A DNA stretch of 64,000 nt from Portulaca oleracea. Lineage: Eukaryota > Streptophyta > Magnoliopsida > Caryophyllales > Portulacaceae. The DNA is taken from assembly GCA_029582165.1 (NCBI GenBank), contig CM055868.1, positions 17,724,391 to 17,788,390 of the forward strand, read 5' to 3'. Of the stretch, positions 10,558-21,990 are shown piece by piece (position 1 is the first letter of the stretch; the number at the start of each line of letters is the position of its first letter). The notes below the pieces were generated by a model that was given only the letters and a program-made list of their open reading frames with translations, had not been told where the DNA came from and searched no databases. The translations under genes were made by a program, and so were the position numbers.

Positions 10558-11202
10558 ATATGCCTTCTGAATACTACGAATGGTTGATTGCTGATAAAAC
10601 CAAATGGTCTTTCCATCGGACTGTTTGGAATGGTGTTTCATCACCTCGCCACTCTTTTATAGCTTGGTTAGCTACTAAGATGAAACTCCCCACAACCGAT
10701 AGACTAAATTCCCATGGCAGCAACATTGATCCAACTTGTGTCCTATGCTTAGAAGGAATTGAGTCTATTGATCACTTGTTTGTTACTTGTCCTTTTGTGA
10801 AGCAAATTTTGAGATCCTTCAGCACCAAACTGAACTTGAGACATCAATTTCACTCTGTACTCAATTGGATCTCTAATTGGAGGAATGTCAGACGTGGGAA
10901 ACAGATAACACTTCTGGCAGCTGCTGTGATCTCTACTACAATAGCTGTGATCTGGGAAGCAAGGAATTACAAAAGGTTTCCTAAGGGTCAAAAATTGTTA
11001 TCAGCGGAAGAAGCCATTAAGAAAATACACTTTACTATACTGCATAGATTTTTGTATTGGAAAAATATAAATTATAATCGTTGTATTGATATCCTCCTTG
11101 AGTAGGATTGTACTTTATTTTACATAGATTCATGTATTGTGTTTGTATTTTTTGTGACTCTCTTTTTTAAGAGTGATTTGGAATGAAGAGTTATTTTTCT
11201 GC

Positions 11203-11206
<4 letters not shown>
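10558..11206 (+). mobile_element. 3' end of a plus-strand L1-type LINE
   Basis: Carries the last about 180 codons of ORF2 and a 3' UTR ending GAGTTATTTTTCTGCC followed by an A/TA tail. Everything upstream is missing from this position, and would lie left of the nested insertions if present. Confidence 0.75.
10560..11105 (+). pseudogene. LINE ORF2 C-terminus with zf-RVT domain
   Basis: An uninterrupted frame of about 181 residues. It has the plant LINE zf-RVT signature: WNGVSSPRHSFIAWLA, then C-V-L-C in CVLCLEGIESIDHLFVTCPF with the H and C ligands, then a Trp-rich region before the stop at 11103. It lacks the endonuclease and reverse transcriptase, so it cannot function alone. Confidence 0.8.

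Positions 11207-11241
<35 letters not shown>
11206..11241. repeat. (TA)n microsatellite between two LINE tails
   Basis: About 17 TA units lie exactly between the 3' end of the plus-strand LINE and the 3' end of the minus-strand LINE. Confidence 0.95.
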
Positions 11242-11243
<2 letters not shown>

Positions 11244-11399
11244 CAACGAAAACCAAGGCTATATCATTAATAAACCCAACCAGCGAGAATACAAACACAC
11301 CCCTCAAAACAGGGCAAAAAACACGAACAACATAAATATTAAGAACAATATTGACACATTGTTTATATCTTTCCCAGTTCTAGCTACACTCTGGCACGG

Positions 11400-14300
11400 A
11401 TGTCTTCTTTTATTTGGTGGATGATTGTATCCGTGCTTCTCCTTGGTTTTCCATGGACAACATTGTTTCTTTCTCTCAAGATATGGTACACAACAGCACC
11501 ATAAACGCCCTAAACATAACTCTGAATCTCTTGGGAAGTGCCATCTCCTTTCATTTGGACATCCAGAGACTGTGACCAGGATTTATGAGCATCTGGCAGT
11601 AAGGTCAGGTGCTAATCACATTGATGATTTCCTTAGCCTTTCCACAGTGGTGGAATAAATGGCCATGTGTTTCCTCGCCTTGGCCGCACACGGGGCACTC
11701 ATGGTTGCCTTCTGTTTTCCATTTTTGGGTCCGGCTGCGCACAGGGAGACATTCTTGGAATCTCAGCCAAAAGATAAAAGCATGTCGTGAGGTGACAAAC
11801 ATGCTCCAGACTACACCTGTCCACCAAGGTTGTTCAGCAGCTGGAAGAAGCCACCTATACCCACTGAACACAATGTATTGTCCGGTATCGGTCCATTCCC
11901 AACGACGTCCCGGGTTGAGCCCCACTTAAAAATTTCCATGATTTCACAAAGGTGTTTGCAGTAGGGACAAACGTCGTACGGGGGATGATAGTCCCACCAA
12001 TCCCGATATTAGATATATTTTGTGTGGATCCACTTGACCCAAAGAATGTCTTTCCTAGCTTGTATATCCCACACAAGCTTAGCAATGGAGGTTTGGTTCC
12101 ATATTGCAAGGTTATGACACCCAATCCCACCCTAGCTTTTCGGTTTGCAAGTATTTGCCGACGAAACAGCGGGAAGAGCTTTGTAATCCTCTGAGCCACC
12201 TCAAAGAAAATTTCGGCAATATCTATTAATGGTATCCACCACTTTGTCGGGAAGAACAATGATTGCCCAGAAACTCTATATTCCAAACAACACCGAGTTG
12301 ACGAGAGTAGCACGGCCAGCATAAGAGATGTTTCGAGTAGACATGAGCTTAGTTTTAGCGAGGATTTTTTCTATCAGCATATTGCAATCAGTCGCTGACA
12401 ATTTGCACGCAGAAATGGGCATGCCAAGGTTTGTTTCGCTCAGTCTACTTGAAATCAGATTTTTTCTACTTGAAAGGGAGAGTTCCTTGTGCAAAATTTG
12501 TTTCGCCCAGAAACTCAGTCTAGTCCTGGACACCCCCAAAAACTACCTCCGATTTTTCCGTGTTAGCCTTCAGCCCTGTAACTTCAGAGAAATGTCTATC
12601 ATTCATTAGAGTCTCGATAGACACCTTGTTTGCTAAAGTGAAAAGAATCAGATCATCCGTAAAAATGAGATGAGACAATTTGAGCCTGGTCCAATTGGGA
12701 TGATACTTGTATCCCTTTGAATGCTTGATATGGTAGTTGATGGACCTTGAAAGATATTCCATTGTTAGTACAAATAGCAAAGGAGACATTGGATCCCCTT
12801 GACGGAGGCCTCTACCACCGGGAAAGCGATAAGAAATTGTCCTGTTGACATTGATGGCAAAAACAGGGGAAGTCACGCAGACCATTATACATTTGATGAT
12901 CATGTTGGGAAACTTAAATGCATGTAGCCCTTCCTCAATGTAGCTCCAGTGGACTGATTCGAAAGCCTTCTTCATGTCAATTTTCATCATGCATCTGGGA
13001 GAAATTGTAGACCTGTTTTAACCACGAGCAATTTCTTGGCAGAGTAAGACATTGTGCAATAATTCCCGACCCAGAATAAAAGCCACTTGGCTTTGGTTGA
13101 TCAGAGAGGGAAAAACCTCCCGGATTGGGGAAGCGAGGATTTTTGTGATCGCCTTAAAGAAGGTTTAAAGGAGTTTCCCTTTCGTAAAGAACTCTTTGGC
13201 CGCTTCACAAACAAGCTCCCCCAAATGCTCCCAACTTCTTGAGTAGAAACCACTTGAATAACTGTCTGGTCCCAGAGTTTTCTCATTTGGGATGGAGAAA
13301 AAAGCTTGTTTTATATACGCATCTGTGATAGCTTTGCTAATGTCAAGCTGTTGCTTTATAGTTAGGCGAGGCTCGCAATCATAAACCTCCTCTTTGCCTC
13401 TGATTCGGTGAGCTTCTTGTCTACCTAGCATACCCTTATAAAAGTCTCTCAAGAAAGTCTTGACATTATCAAGACCCAAGATTAGATTGCCATCTAAATC
13501 TTCAATCTCATGAACATAATTAATGGATCGTCTTTGGCGCATTTTGGCGAAAAAGAGCTTGCTACAGCTGTCCCCCATCTAACTCCAGTCAAATTTGCTT
13601 TGTTGTTTTTTGAGTTGGAAAGCCAAGTGTAGGATTTTCCAATATTTTCCTCTGACATCTTTCTCTAAAATCTGGAGTTGATGATCGCTTGGGTTCTGCT
13701 GCAGTTCTGCCTGCACTTGATAGAAATGTTTCTTGGTATTTTCTTCCTGAATGCAGATGTCAGCGTACTTTGTCTTGTGCAACCTTTGGAGCTCTTTTTG
13801 CAAATCTTTCTGAAAAATTGATAGCCAGTGCATTGCATATCCATGCTACCATTTTGCAAAATTTCCTTGACAACATTATCAAAATTCGGATCCTGACCCC
13901 ACATATCACAATATCTGAAAGGAGGTTTGGTTCTCGGGCTTTCCGGAAAGGAGGGCATGAGAACTGTATGATCTGATAAACCTGCCAGCTGATACGACAC
14001 ATGGAAATTTGTTGCAATCAGATACCATTCTGTATTCACAAGTAATCTATCAATTTTGGACCAAACATGGTTATTGGTCAAGGTATAGTGATTCCCTGTG
14101 AAGGGAGGCTCATGTAGATGACAATCTAGGATACATTGTTAGAATGATCTGATTGTGCAAGCCTCAACTTCAACCCATCCTACTCTATCCAGCGGTCCAG
14201 TGATGGCGTTGAAATCTCCAAGAACACCCCATGGACTATTCATTGATGCAACAATGCTACGAAGGTCTCCCCAAAGAGCTTCTCTGTTTGCTGCGTTATT

Positions 14301-14621
14301 ACTACCATATATCCAAGTGATAAAGAAATCAAACGAATCCATTAATCTTGTAATTTTAGTATGGATCATTTGGTCCGAATCAGAGATCCTGTTGACATGA
14401 TATCTCCTAGGATCCCAAACAACCATAATCCTTACTCTGATGTAGTGATTCTTGTTTGTAATTAGGCACCATCGACCTAAGGCCCTTTATTTCATATACT
14501 CAATATTTTTGGGATGGATTTTAGTCTCATATAGACCGACTAATCCAATCCCATTCTTATGCAGATCTTCTTGCTTCTTCGAGTTGTTAAGCCCGCGCAT
14601 ATTCCAGCTGAGTAGGTTCAT
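11400..14621 (-). pseudogene. LINE ORF2: endonuclease, reverse transcriptase, zf-RVT; multiple frameshifts
   Basis: Starts at ATG 14621 with MNLLSWNMRGLN, the classic plant L1 endonuclease start. Endonuclease motifs continue at about 14139-14426 (WIYGSNNAANREALWGDL, GDFNAITGPLDR). The reverse transcriptase core lies at 12520-12990 (KIDMKKAFESVHW; GLRQGDPMSPLLF; FTDD in place of the usual YADD or FADD). The zf-RVT lies at about 11605-11925 with CPVCGQGEETHGHLFHHC. Frames change at least five times between these blocks. Confidence 0.8.
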
Positions 14622-15400
14622 GAGGATGATCTGACGAAATATCTGCTTCGATTTCCTCTGACTCTTCGTCTGTGAGACATTCAAACCTATTATGTTTCTG
14701 TACTTCCTGATTTTTCCCATCCCTCCTCTGTATCCCAGTCCTCCTTGGCATTATGAAACCATTGTCATCTACTTCCCGTTGCTTAATGGTAATTTTTTTT
14801 TCCTTCCCCTTTCCCTATTTGCTGTCATTTTTCTTCCTATCTTCTTGCTTCTTGCGACAGACATCATCTCCATGGCCTGACTTTTTGCAAAAAGTACAAA
14901 TGATTTTCTTTTTGCAATCTTTCTCTTCATGCCTAAACATCTTATAGTGGAGACATTGCACCGACTTCCAATCATATTGGATATTTTGGCGGTGAACAAT
15001 GTCATGGTGATCAACATAATTTACATAATCGGGAAAAGGACCTTTGATTGACATCTCAACCAAGATCTTTGCATAACCCAATCTCTGCCTTTCTTGAGTT
15101 TGTTTATCCGTTTTGATGGGAACCCCTATAAGGCTTGCTATCTTACTCAAGCTATCAGAACTCCAAAACTTAAACGGTAAATCATGAAGCGTGATCCATA
15201 CCAGCAGTGTAGTTATGCTATCAATTTTTAGATCCAGATCCTCATTCCAGGCTCTAACAATCAAGGGATTCCCATCAAAAAAGTGAAATCTTTGATTTAG
15301 TGCCCTGTCACGGTTCTCCTATGTTTGGAATCTAACTAGGAATATCCCTCTTTTGACATCCACTATATGATTAATTTCCAATTTTCTCCAAATTCGTTTA

Positions 15401-15409
15401 AAAAATTCA
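15401..15409. repeat. 9-bp target duplication, left
   Basis: AAAAATTCA, repeated exactly at 15760-15768 around the MITE. Confidence 0.9.
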
Positions 15410-15759
15410 CAAAAAATTACTCGGAGGTACTCTAACTTTTGGTGAAATGTTTTTAAGGTACCCCAACTTTTCAAAAATCATTTTGGGGTACCTTTACTTT
15501 TTGGGTTAGAAATTATTAGGTACTTTTTATTGTTATCAATTTAGTTAAGTGACTGAAATAACCTTATATTCCATTTTTTCAGAAACACCCTTAAAAAAAG
15601 ATGAATAAGGGTATTTCGTCACTTAATAAAATTGATGGCCGAAAAAACACTAGATAATTACTAACCCAAAAAGTAAGGGTACCTCAAAATAAGTTTTGAA
15701 AAGTTAGGGTGCCGAAAAATAGTTTCCTAAATATTGGGGTACCTCCGAATAATTTTTTG
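15410..15759. mobile_element. 350-bp Mutator-like MITE
   Basis: Terminal inverted repeats start CAAAAAATTACTCGGAGGTA and end TACCTCCGAATAATTTTTTG. The interior is extensively self-complementary (AACTTTTGG, GGTACC and CCCAAAAAGTAA appear in both arms). The 9-bp target duplication is characteristic of the Mutator superfamily. No coding capacity. Confidence 0.88.
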
Positions 15760-15768
15760 AAAAATTCA
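15760..15768. repeat. 9-bp target duplication, right
   Basis: AAAAATTCA, paired with 15401-15409. Confidence 0.9.
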
Positions 15769-16370
15769 CACATAACTTCATATGGTAGGTTTGCACCCAA
15801 TACACTTCAAATAACAGAGTTATTCCAATAGTCTAGGGATTCCACAACATCTTCTTGCTCTATATTTGCACAGGGAACCCCTTTGACTATTTTCGGCTCT
15901 ACATGCCTAAGGGTGAAGCCATAAGATTCCTTGAAAAGATCAGCGTAGGTATTCTGTTTGATGACTGTTTTTGGATGATTCGTTTCCACTGTTCCATCGA
16001 CTCCTTTCTGATTCGGTTGGGAGCTGCTTGCCGTCATCTTTTTGTTTTTTCTTTGAACTCGCTATTTCAGGGCTTTTGCTGTTCGACTTCTGACCGGTGA
16101 CCGTGGCGGCTGCGGCGACTGCAATCCTCCTTTCTTCGTCGACACCATGCGTGAGGAAGAGTAGGGCAAAAAAATTATCACACCACTAGTAGAATTGGTG
16201 CCCAAAAACGTCTGTGATTTGGCGTTTGATAAAAACTCAGACGCTAAATCTAATAAATAAAATTATAAAAAAAATTTAATCTAAAAATGGCGTCTCTTTG
16301 CTGTAAAGAGATGCCGAACTTTTGTAAAAATCAAATCCCCCCTTTTCCGTTTGAGTGACGTTAAATTTCA

Positions 16371-16489
16371 TTTTTTTTAATAATTTGGCAATTTAGGCGT
16401 CTCTTTTGGCCGGGAACTGACACCGTTACATTTCGGCTTCTGTTCCCGGCCAAAAGAGACGCCGAAGTTGCCAAATTATTAAAAAAAAA
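16371..16489. repeat. Subterminal hairpin in the CACTA element
   Basis: Arms at 16371-16417 and 16442-16489 (AATAATTTGGCAA, GGCGTCTCTTTTGGCCGGGAAC and their complements) pair almost fully around a loop of about 24 bp. Confidence 0.85.
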
Positions 16490-17734
16490 GAAAAAACAGC
16501 GCCTGCAACAATATCAGACCTCGACTGCCGAAACTTCATTTTGGGCCAATTAGGGCGTCTGTTTTAGGCCCAACAGACGCCGATTTTGTTTAAAACGGTA
16601 AAAAAAATCTCTGTGATTCATTTGTCTGTTGCGCCATCGACGAGAAGAAGGAGAAAGCGAGAAGAAGGAGAAGACGAAGAAGGAGAAACACCGGCGTTCA
16701 ATCAAAAAAACATGTAATTTTTGTTTCAGATCTGTTATAATTTGTTTATTGTTGTGAAAAGTTTGAAAAATTGTATGAATTTGATTAAAATATGATGAAA
16801 AACGAAAAATTTGAATATTTGTAGTGTTGTTTATTTTTTGTTGAGTATAATTTTAGATCTAATTTGGTTGATCGAGTGCGTATAAGTTGAGAAATTGAGC
16901 AGTTTTAGTTAATTTGTATGAATTGTAATATATTTTGGATGTTGTATTCGAATTTTATTTGTGAAATTAGGGCTCGAAATGTATTGTTTGCATGTTTTAG
17001 TTTGAGTTTAATTAATTGTGTGTATGTTTATGTTTAAATTTAAGTTTTAGTTTTAATTTATAATGTTGTGAAGTATATAAGTAAATATGTTTAGGTTGAG
17101 TATAATGTTGAGTTTTATATGTTTTGAAGTAAATTTAAATATGCATTATTACATTTATTGTTCCAAAAGAATATATATATTAATGCATGTAAAATTTGTT
17201 TAACTTTGAGCATTATGATAAACGTTAGTATGTAATATATATGAATTTTGAATGTTTTGTATGTTCTAAATTTATGGGAAATTATAATGTGTTTTGGTTG
17301 AGTAAAAAATATGTTATATTTTAGGATGGTTTTTAGGAAATTTAAAAACTATTTAATTAGTTAGCAATATACAATTAGCTAGGAATATATATTTAGTTTG
17401 TATATAAACTATTATTCAATTTTGGTTGAATTTATAATTTAATTTGTTTAGTTAATAAGTTAATAATATTAAAAAATTATTATATATAAACTATTATTAC
17501 GTACGTAGTAAATTTAATTATAAACTATTTATAATTGTTTAGTTTAGTTAATAAAAAATATATACATATATACATGTAAAACTCCGAAAAATCCAAATAT
17601 GTTGACCGTGACGTCGTTACTAAATTAGGTTTGATTTTGTTATTTATTATTATTCGTTTGTTTTTATTTTTGCTAACACTTGAGCTCGTAGGATCGTTGA
17701 GGGACTAACAAAGGTATATTGGAAATAACATGTG

Positions 17735-17877
17735 TGGTTGTTATTATTATTAGTATTTATGTTATTATTATTATTATTATTATTATGTGATTGTCATTAT
17801 TATGTGGTTATTATTAATATAATTATTATTATTATAATTGTTATATGATTAATTATGTGAATATTGTTTGTTATGTG

Positions 17878-17925
<48 letters not shown>

Positions 17926-17940
17926 GTTATTAGTATTTTT
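17735..17940. repeat. (ATT)n microsatellite tract
   Basis: Long runs of TTA/ATT with short interruptions. The homologous position in the other Tekay LTRs (38590-38770, 48180-48370, 54520-54690) is also ATT-rich but with different lengths. Confidence 0.9.
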
Positions 17941-18798
17941 TTTCCAGAAAATTCAGATTTTAATTGTATTAGTTTTGGGTTGGATTAGGATTAAGTGTGT
18001 CATTAGTTGGGCCTTATAAGTGGTTACTATAAAAGCTAGTTTTTCCCTCTCAAACCCTAACCCTACCTCCCTTCTCTTCTTTCCCTTTCCCCCTGCTGCT
18101 GCCGCCGCTGCCATAGTGCAGCAGCCACCAGGCCCACCACCGTCGGTCGGAAGACGGCGCCAGCGACCACAACAACCACCGCACCAACCCTAGTTTGCCT
18201 TTTCTCTCTCTCTCTCTCTTTCTCTTACGCCTCTGCCCAGACCGCCGCCTGCTGTCGCTCAGGCCACCACTGGGCGCCGTGCCACCCAGACGCCGTCGCA
18301 CCATCGCCCTCGCTGCCGGAGCCGTCACCGCCTGGTTGCCGGAAAACACCAAGCCCAGAAACCCTAATTTGTTCTTGGTTGGTTCTTGATTTGTATCATT
18401 ATTATCTTTATTAATCTTGATATTTCCTTGTAATCTAATTTGTTATGTGTAATTGTATATTATAATCTGGTGTATTAATATGTAATTATTGTAGTTTAAA
18501 TTACTAAGGTTAGATTATATATGATGTATATTGTTTACTCTATATAAATCATGTTAGGGCCTTGTTAGTATTATCTCATACATGAACTAGAGTTAGTTTA
18601 CCTTGTTAAATCTGAATTATTTGGTTACAATTAAGTATTAATACATGTGATAGTTTAAATAAAGTTGATTATAGTTTGAAGTATATTTATGTACATCGTT
18701 CATAATTTTGAAGTGTAGTTATTTTGTATTTTTTTTAGTGAAAGTAGGAATTTAATTTTAGTACTATGGTTTAAATTCTTAAAAAGAGTTTTAAAAAT

Positions 18799-18803
18799 CT
18801 TTC
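18799..18803. repeat. 5-bp target duplication CTTTC, left
   Basis: CTTTC recurs at 23120-23124 and brackets the nested Copia element. Confidence 0.9.
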
Positions 18804-19941
18804 TGTGAGAACCCCTCAAGGACATTGCCCTGGCAATCGGATCTGTTTTGAATAAAAGCCAAAATTCATTTATCCAGAAAGCTGAAAGAGGCTGAAGGAC
18901 ATTTACGTCAAGGCGCCAATGGATAAGGACATTCACGCAGAAACAATGCCAATGGATAAGGACGTTCACGGAGAAACAACGCCAATGGATAAGGACGTTC
19001 ACGCGGAAACAGGGAAGTTTTCTGGAAAACTTATATCCACTGTTTCGACAGTTTCAATATCCAACTTCTGGAAATCTCAAATCTACTTTCCATCTTATTT
19101 CTATCCAAACTAATTGATTGCAATTACTTGACTTGTAGGAACAATCAATCAAAGATTTAGGAAGAAGATTTTATCGCGACATCCGGAAGACTCAAAGGAA
19201 AACAAATCGGAGCAAAAATGGAAGGAAGAACAAAGCACGAAGAAGGAAAGTATCAAGGGATCTCCAACGACTCTATGCTGCGACTATAAGAAGATAACCT
19301 GTTGATTGAAGAAGGTAACGATTCCACGGAAGAAATCGGGTGATACAAATCAGAAGAGAGCTTCTGTTTTGAAATCCTTCTTTGTGAGGAAGGTCGAATT
19401 CTGTGAGAGAATTCGTTCGAGTGAAATCAAATTCCTTAACGGATTTAGGAATTGGTTTGTGTTGCTACAATCGACTCCTAGACGGACTTAGGATCGATTT
19501 GAGTTTGCACCGAATCTGTGTGTGGTGTGTGAGTTTACCCAGAAACTTTGTTCGCAGTTTTCTGGGTTCGACTGAAACCCTAAGGACATTGACCTTGGGC
19601 ATTTCAGTCTCTGGTTCGCTATTCACTGCAAAGGCCATTCACTGTAAGCAGCTGAGAAGCTTCATTGCAAAGGCCCTTTACCGTAGATAATAAGAAGCGT
19701 CCATTGTAAGGCGCTTAGTTCTTTGTAATACCTAAGGTCCTTTACCTTAGGTTATCTTTCTGATCAGTGCAATAAAGGAGGTTATTCAGTTTATATATTT
19801 TGCCCTTTATTCATTCTATCTCTATTCTGTGTGAAGGAAGTTCTCAATCTGTTTAGACCGAGAACCTAACGTCCTTGTCAAGTTGTGATTTGTGCAGAAA
19901 AGTTCAGTAACCCTATTCACCCTCCCCCTAGGGTTCTTTCA
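18804..19941 (+). repeat. Copia 5' LTR
   Basis: TGTGAGAACCCC to GGTTCTTTCA. A 33-bp unit beginning GCCAATGGATAAGGAC is repeated three times at 18915-19013, a possible enhancer array in U3. Confidence 0.9.
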
Positions 19942-19943
19942 AT

Positions 19944-19955
19944 TGGTATCAGAGC
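19944..19955 (+). other. Copia primer binding site, iMet tRNA type
   Basis: TGGTATCAGAGC, two bases inside the LTR end. Confidence 0.9.
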
Positions 19956-20001
19956 TTGGTCCACTGAAGATTCAGAGACTAACCGCTCTGTGGTAAAGAT
20001 C

Positions 20002-20910
20002 ATGGCGGGGATCGAAGATGGTGATATAGGGCAAGGACGTTGCTTAAGCAGTCCTCCTTTATTCAGAGGATCAAACTTTGCACACTGGAAGAAGCGTATG
20101 AGGACATTCATCATGGATCAAGACTATGACCTTTGGGACAGAATTGAGAATGGAGACTTTGTTCCCATGATCACTGAAAGAGGAATCACGAAACCCAAAG
20201 ATAGATCCAATTATTCTACCAGAGAAGCAGAAAAGACGAATAAAAATATTAAAGCTTTACATATCCTTTACTGCGGACTTGATTCTAATGAGTTTGATTT
20301 TATCTCTGGCTTTGATACAGCTAAACAGGTGTGGGATACCTTAGTGACCACATATGAAGGAACGAGCCAAACTCAAAGAATAAGGCGCAACAATTATGTC
20401 AAGGACTATGAATCCTTCAAAATGAAGAATGGAGAATCCGTCAAGGACATGTACAAACGTTTCACTGTCATAGTCAATAATCTCAAGTCCTTGGGGAAAA
20501 CCTACTCCAATGAAGAAAAAGTTCACAAGGTCCTCAGATGCCTTACGAGAAAGAAATTGGAAACAAATGTCACTATAATAGAGGAAGTTCACAATGTCGA
20601 AACTCTCCAATTAGATGACCTCATTAGAAAACTTCTTGCTCATGAAATGCGTCTCCAGGAAGGGCAAAATGAAAAGGAAGACGTAGGCCATAAGGACATC
20701 TATTGTCCTAAAGACAATGATAAGGACCAGATCGTGGCCTTGATGGCCAAGGAACACAAGCAACCGTGCAAGAAAAGTCATACCTCCAGAGGACCTTCAC
20801 GTATCAACCAAAGAGGTAGTGACTCATCAAATAATAGAACTAACTCACTCTGTTGTTTCTTTTGTGGTGACCCAGATCACTTGATCAAGAACTGCCCTTA
20901 CCACAGATAG
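20002..20910 (+). CDS. Copia Gag polyprotein
   Basis: 302 codons from the ATG at 20002, the first start past the primer site and leader; the open frame upstream lies within the LTR. The N-terminus has the DUF4219/UBN2 gag type (FRGSNFAHWKKRMRTFI; FDTAKQVWDTLVTTYEGT; KRFTVIVNNLKSLGKTYSNEE), and a CCHC knuckle CCFFCGDPDHLIKNC lies at the C-terminus. It would form the capsid and bind RNA. The stop at 20908 is followed at once by further coding-like sequence, so the normal protein may be longer. Without pol this copy needs partners in trans. Confidence 0.85.
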   Translation: MAGIEDGDIGQGRCLSSPPLFRGSNFAHWKKRMRTFIMDQDYDLWDRIENGDFVPMITERGITKPKDRSNYSTREAEKTNKNIKALHILYCGLDSNEFDFISGFDTAKQVWDTLVTTYEGTSQTQRIRRNNYVKDYESFKMKNGESVKDMYKRFTVIVNNLKSLGKTYSNEEKVHKVLRCLTRKKLETNVTIIEEVHNVETLQLDDLIRKLLAHEMRLQEGQNEKEDVGHKDIYCPKDNDKDQIVALMAKEHKQPCKKSHTSRGPSRINQRGSDSSNNRTNSLCCFFCGDPDHLIKNCPYHR

Positions 20911-20931
20911 AACAAAGAAAAGAAAAATCAC

Positions 20932-21369
20932 ATGGCCCTCATGGCCACTTGGAGTGATGATGAGGAGACCATTAGTCACTGCAGTATGAGAAAAGACACC
21001 AACGATACAGAGGAAGTTGGTGCAGCTAGCGATGATTACCAAGAAAGTGACGAGGATGAATCAAGGGAGGTAACATTTGATGATCTCATCACTTACCCTA
21101 AAAAGCACTTGGGAAAATGTCTGTTAAAGTTTGCTGGAAGGGAGACCAAGCATTTAAACAGGATTAGGTCTCTAAAAGAAACCAACAAAGGCCTCAAGGA
21201 GCTCAATGAAAAATTGGAGAAATTGTGTGAAGGACTTACCTCCAAGGTCGACATTTTCAAAGCTGAAATACTAGACCTCAAGGCCAACCTTGATGTCTGT
21301 CACAAGTCTCTTACTGAGACAACCAAGCAACTAGAAAGAAAATGTCATCAAGGACATTGTGTCTCGTAA
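20932..21369 (+). CDS. Copia gag-extension ORF, coiled coil
   Basis: 145 codons 21 bp after the gag stop, in a different frame. Starts MALMATWSDDEE, as in the linker after the knuckle in Sirevirus-like and related Copia polyproteins. A probable coiled coil follows (residues 80-130, repeated Leu with Lys/Glu). It likely represents the downstream part of the polyprotein separated from gag by mutation. Weaker coding traces continue to about 21790 (VWVPKGT), then pol is absent. Confidence 0.6.
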   Translation: MALMATWSDDEETISHCSMRKDTNDTEEVGAASDDYQESDEDESREVTFDDLITYPKKHLGKCLLKFAGRETKHLNRIRSLKETNKGLKELNEKLEKLCEGLTSKVDIFKAEILDLKANLDVCHKSLTETTKQLERKCHQGHCVS

Positions 21370-21975
21370 GATCAAGCTATCAGAACCAAGCAGCACAAGG
21401 ACCTTAATGAGCGATGCAAGGCCACAGATTTCACTCTAGGCACCAAGAACGACACAACTATCTTGGGGCAAGATATTAAGGTCATTTATCTCCTCCCAAG
21501 AGCAAATATGGTAAACCTTCCTACTTTAATCATTATCGTTCTAAAATTGTACAAGTTTGGGTTCCAAAAGGAACAAGACTTCCGAACATGGTTAGTACTA
21601 GTAGTCAAGCACCTAAATTTAATGTCAATTATGGCTTGAGGAAGGGTGTCAAAAGTTTTTGCAGGTATAAGGAGAGTGGATACTTAAAGGAGCTTGAAGC
21701 ACTCAAGGACATTACCTACATCAACAATAAGAACCCCTCATGGACCTTGTCAGATCTAGGGTCAAGGACCTTGACAAATGGATCTCCTTAATTAGCAGTA
21801 TCATTGATTATTTTTACGGCACATATTGAGGGGGAGTAGCCTCTCCTAGGACTAACAAGTTTGTTGAGTCGTGCAGATTATTGGAGATGATTACATTATT
21901 AAGGGGGAGCCCTCTAGACTTTTTGATAAAAGTCAAAAAAGGGGAGAAGTGGTGTAAATGAATTTTGCCTTTCAT

Positions 21976-21990
21976 CAAAAAGGGGGAGAT
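21976..21990 (+). other. Copia polypurine tract
   Basis: AAAAAGGGGGAGAT directly precedes the 3' LTR. A second GGGGGAG run is at about 21829 and a third at about 21903. Confidence 0.8.

Larger units (their letters stand above)
14640..16148 (-). pseudogene. LINE ORF1: DUF4283 and CCHC zinc knuckle, interrupted by a MITE
   Basis: The start at 16148 reads MVSTKKGG in frame with the block at 16037-15807; in-frame stops follow early (TAG near 16062, TGA near 15807). The DUF4283 region resumes directly after the MITE (VDVKRGIFLVRF, then the stretch around VRAWNEDLDLKID). A nucleic-acid-binding knuckle CTFCKKSGHGDDVC is at about 14875-14915. The C-terminus is acidic and overlaps the ORF2 start. Removing the MITE and one duplication restores the domain, apart from point lesions. 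Confidence 0.75.
11242..16183 (-). mobile_element. Minus-strand L1-type LINE, nearly full length but decayed
   Basis: In minus orientation: ORF1 (16148 to about 14640), ORF2 (14621 to about 11400) and a 3' end at 11242 reading GATATAGCCTTGGTTTTCG, typical of plant L1 tails. A Mutator-like MITE sits in ORF1, and a CACTA element cuts the 5' UTR at 16184. Multiple frameshifts and stops make it inactive. Confidence 0.8.

Noticed and set aside
11173..11424. Open frame over the TA microsatellite
   Set aside because: Translation of the repeat and the antisense LINE tail only.
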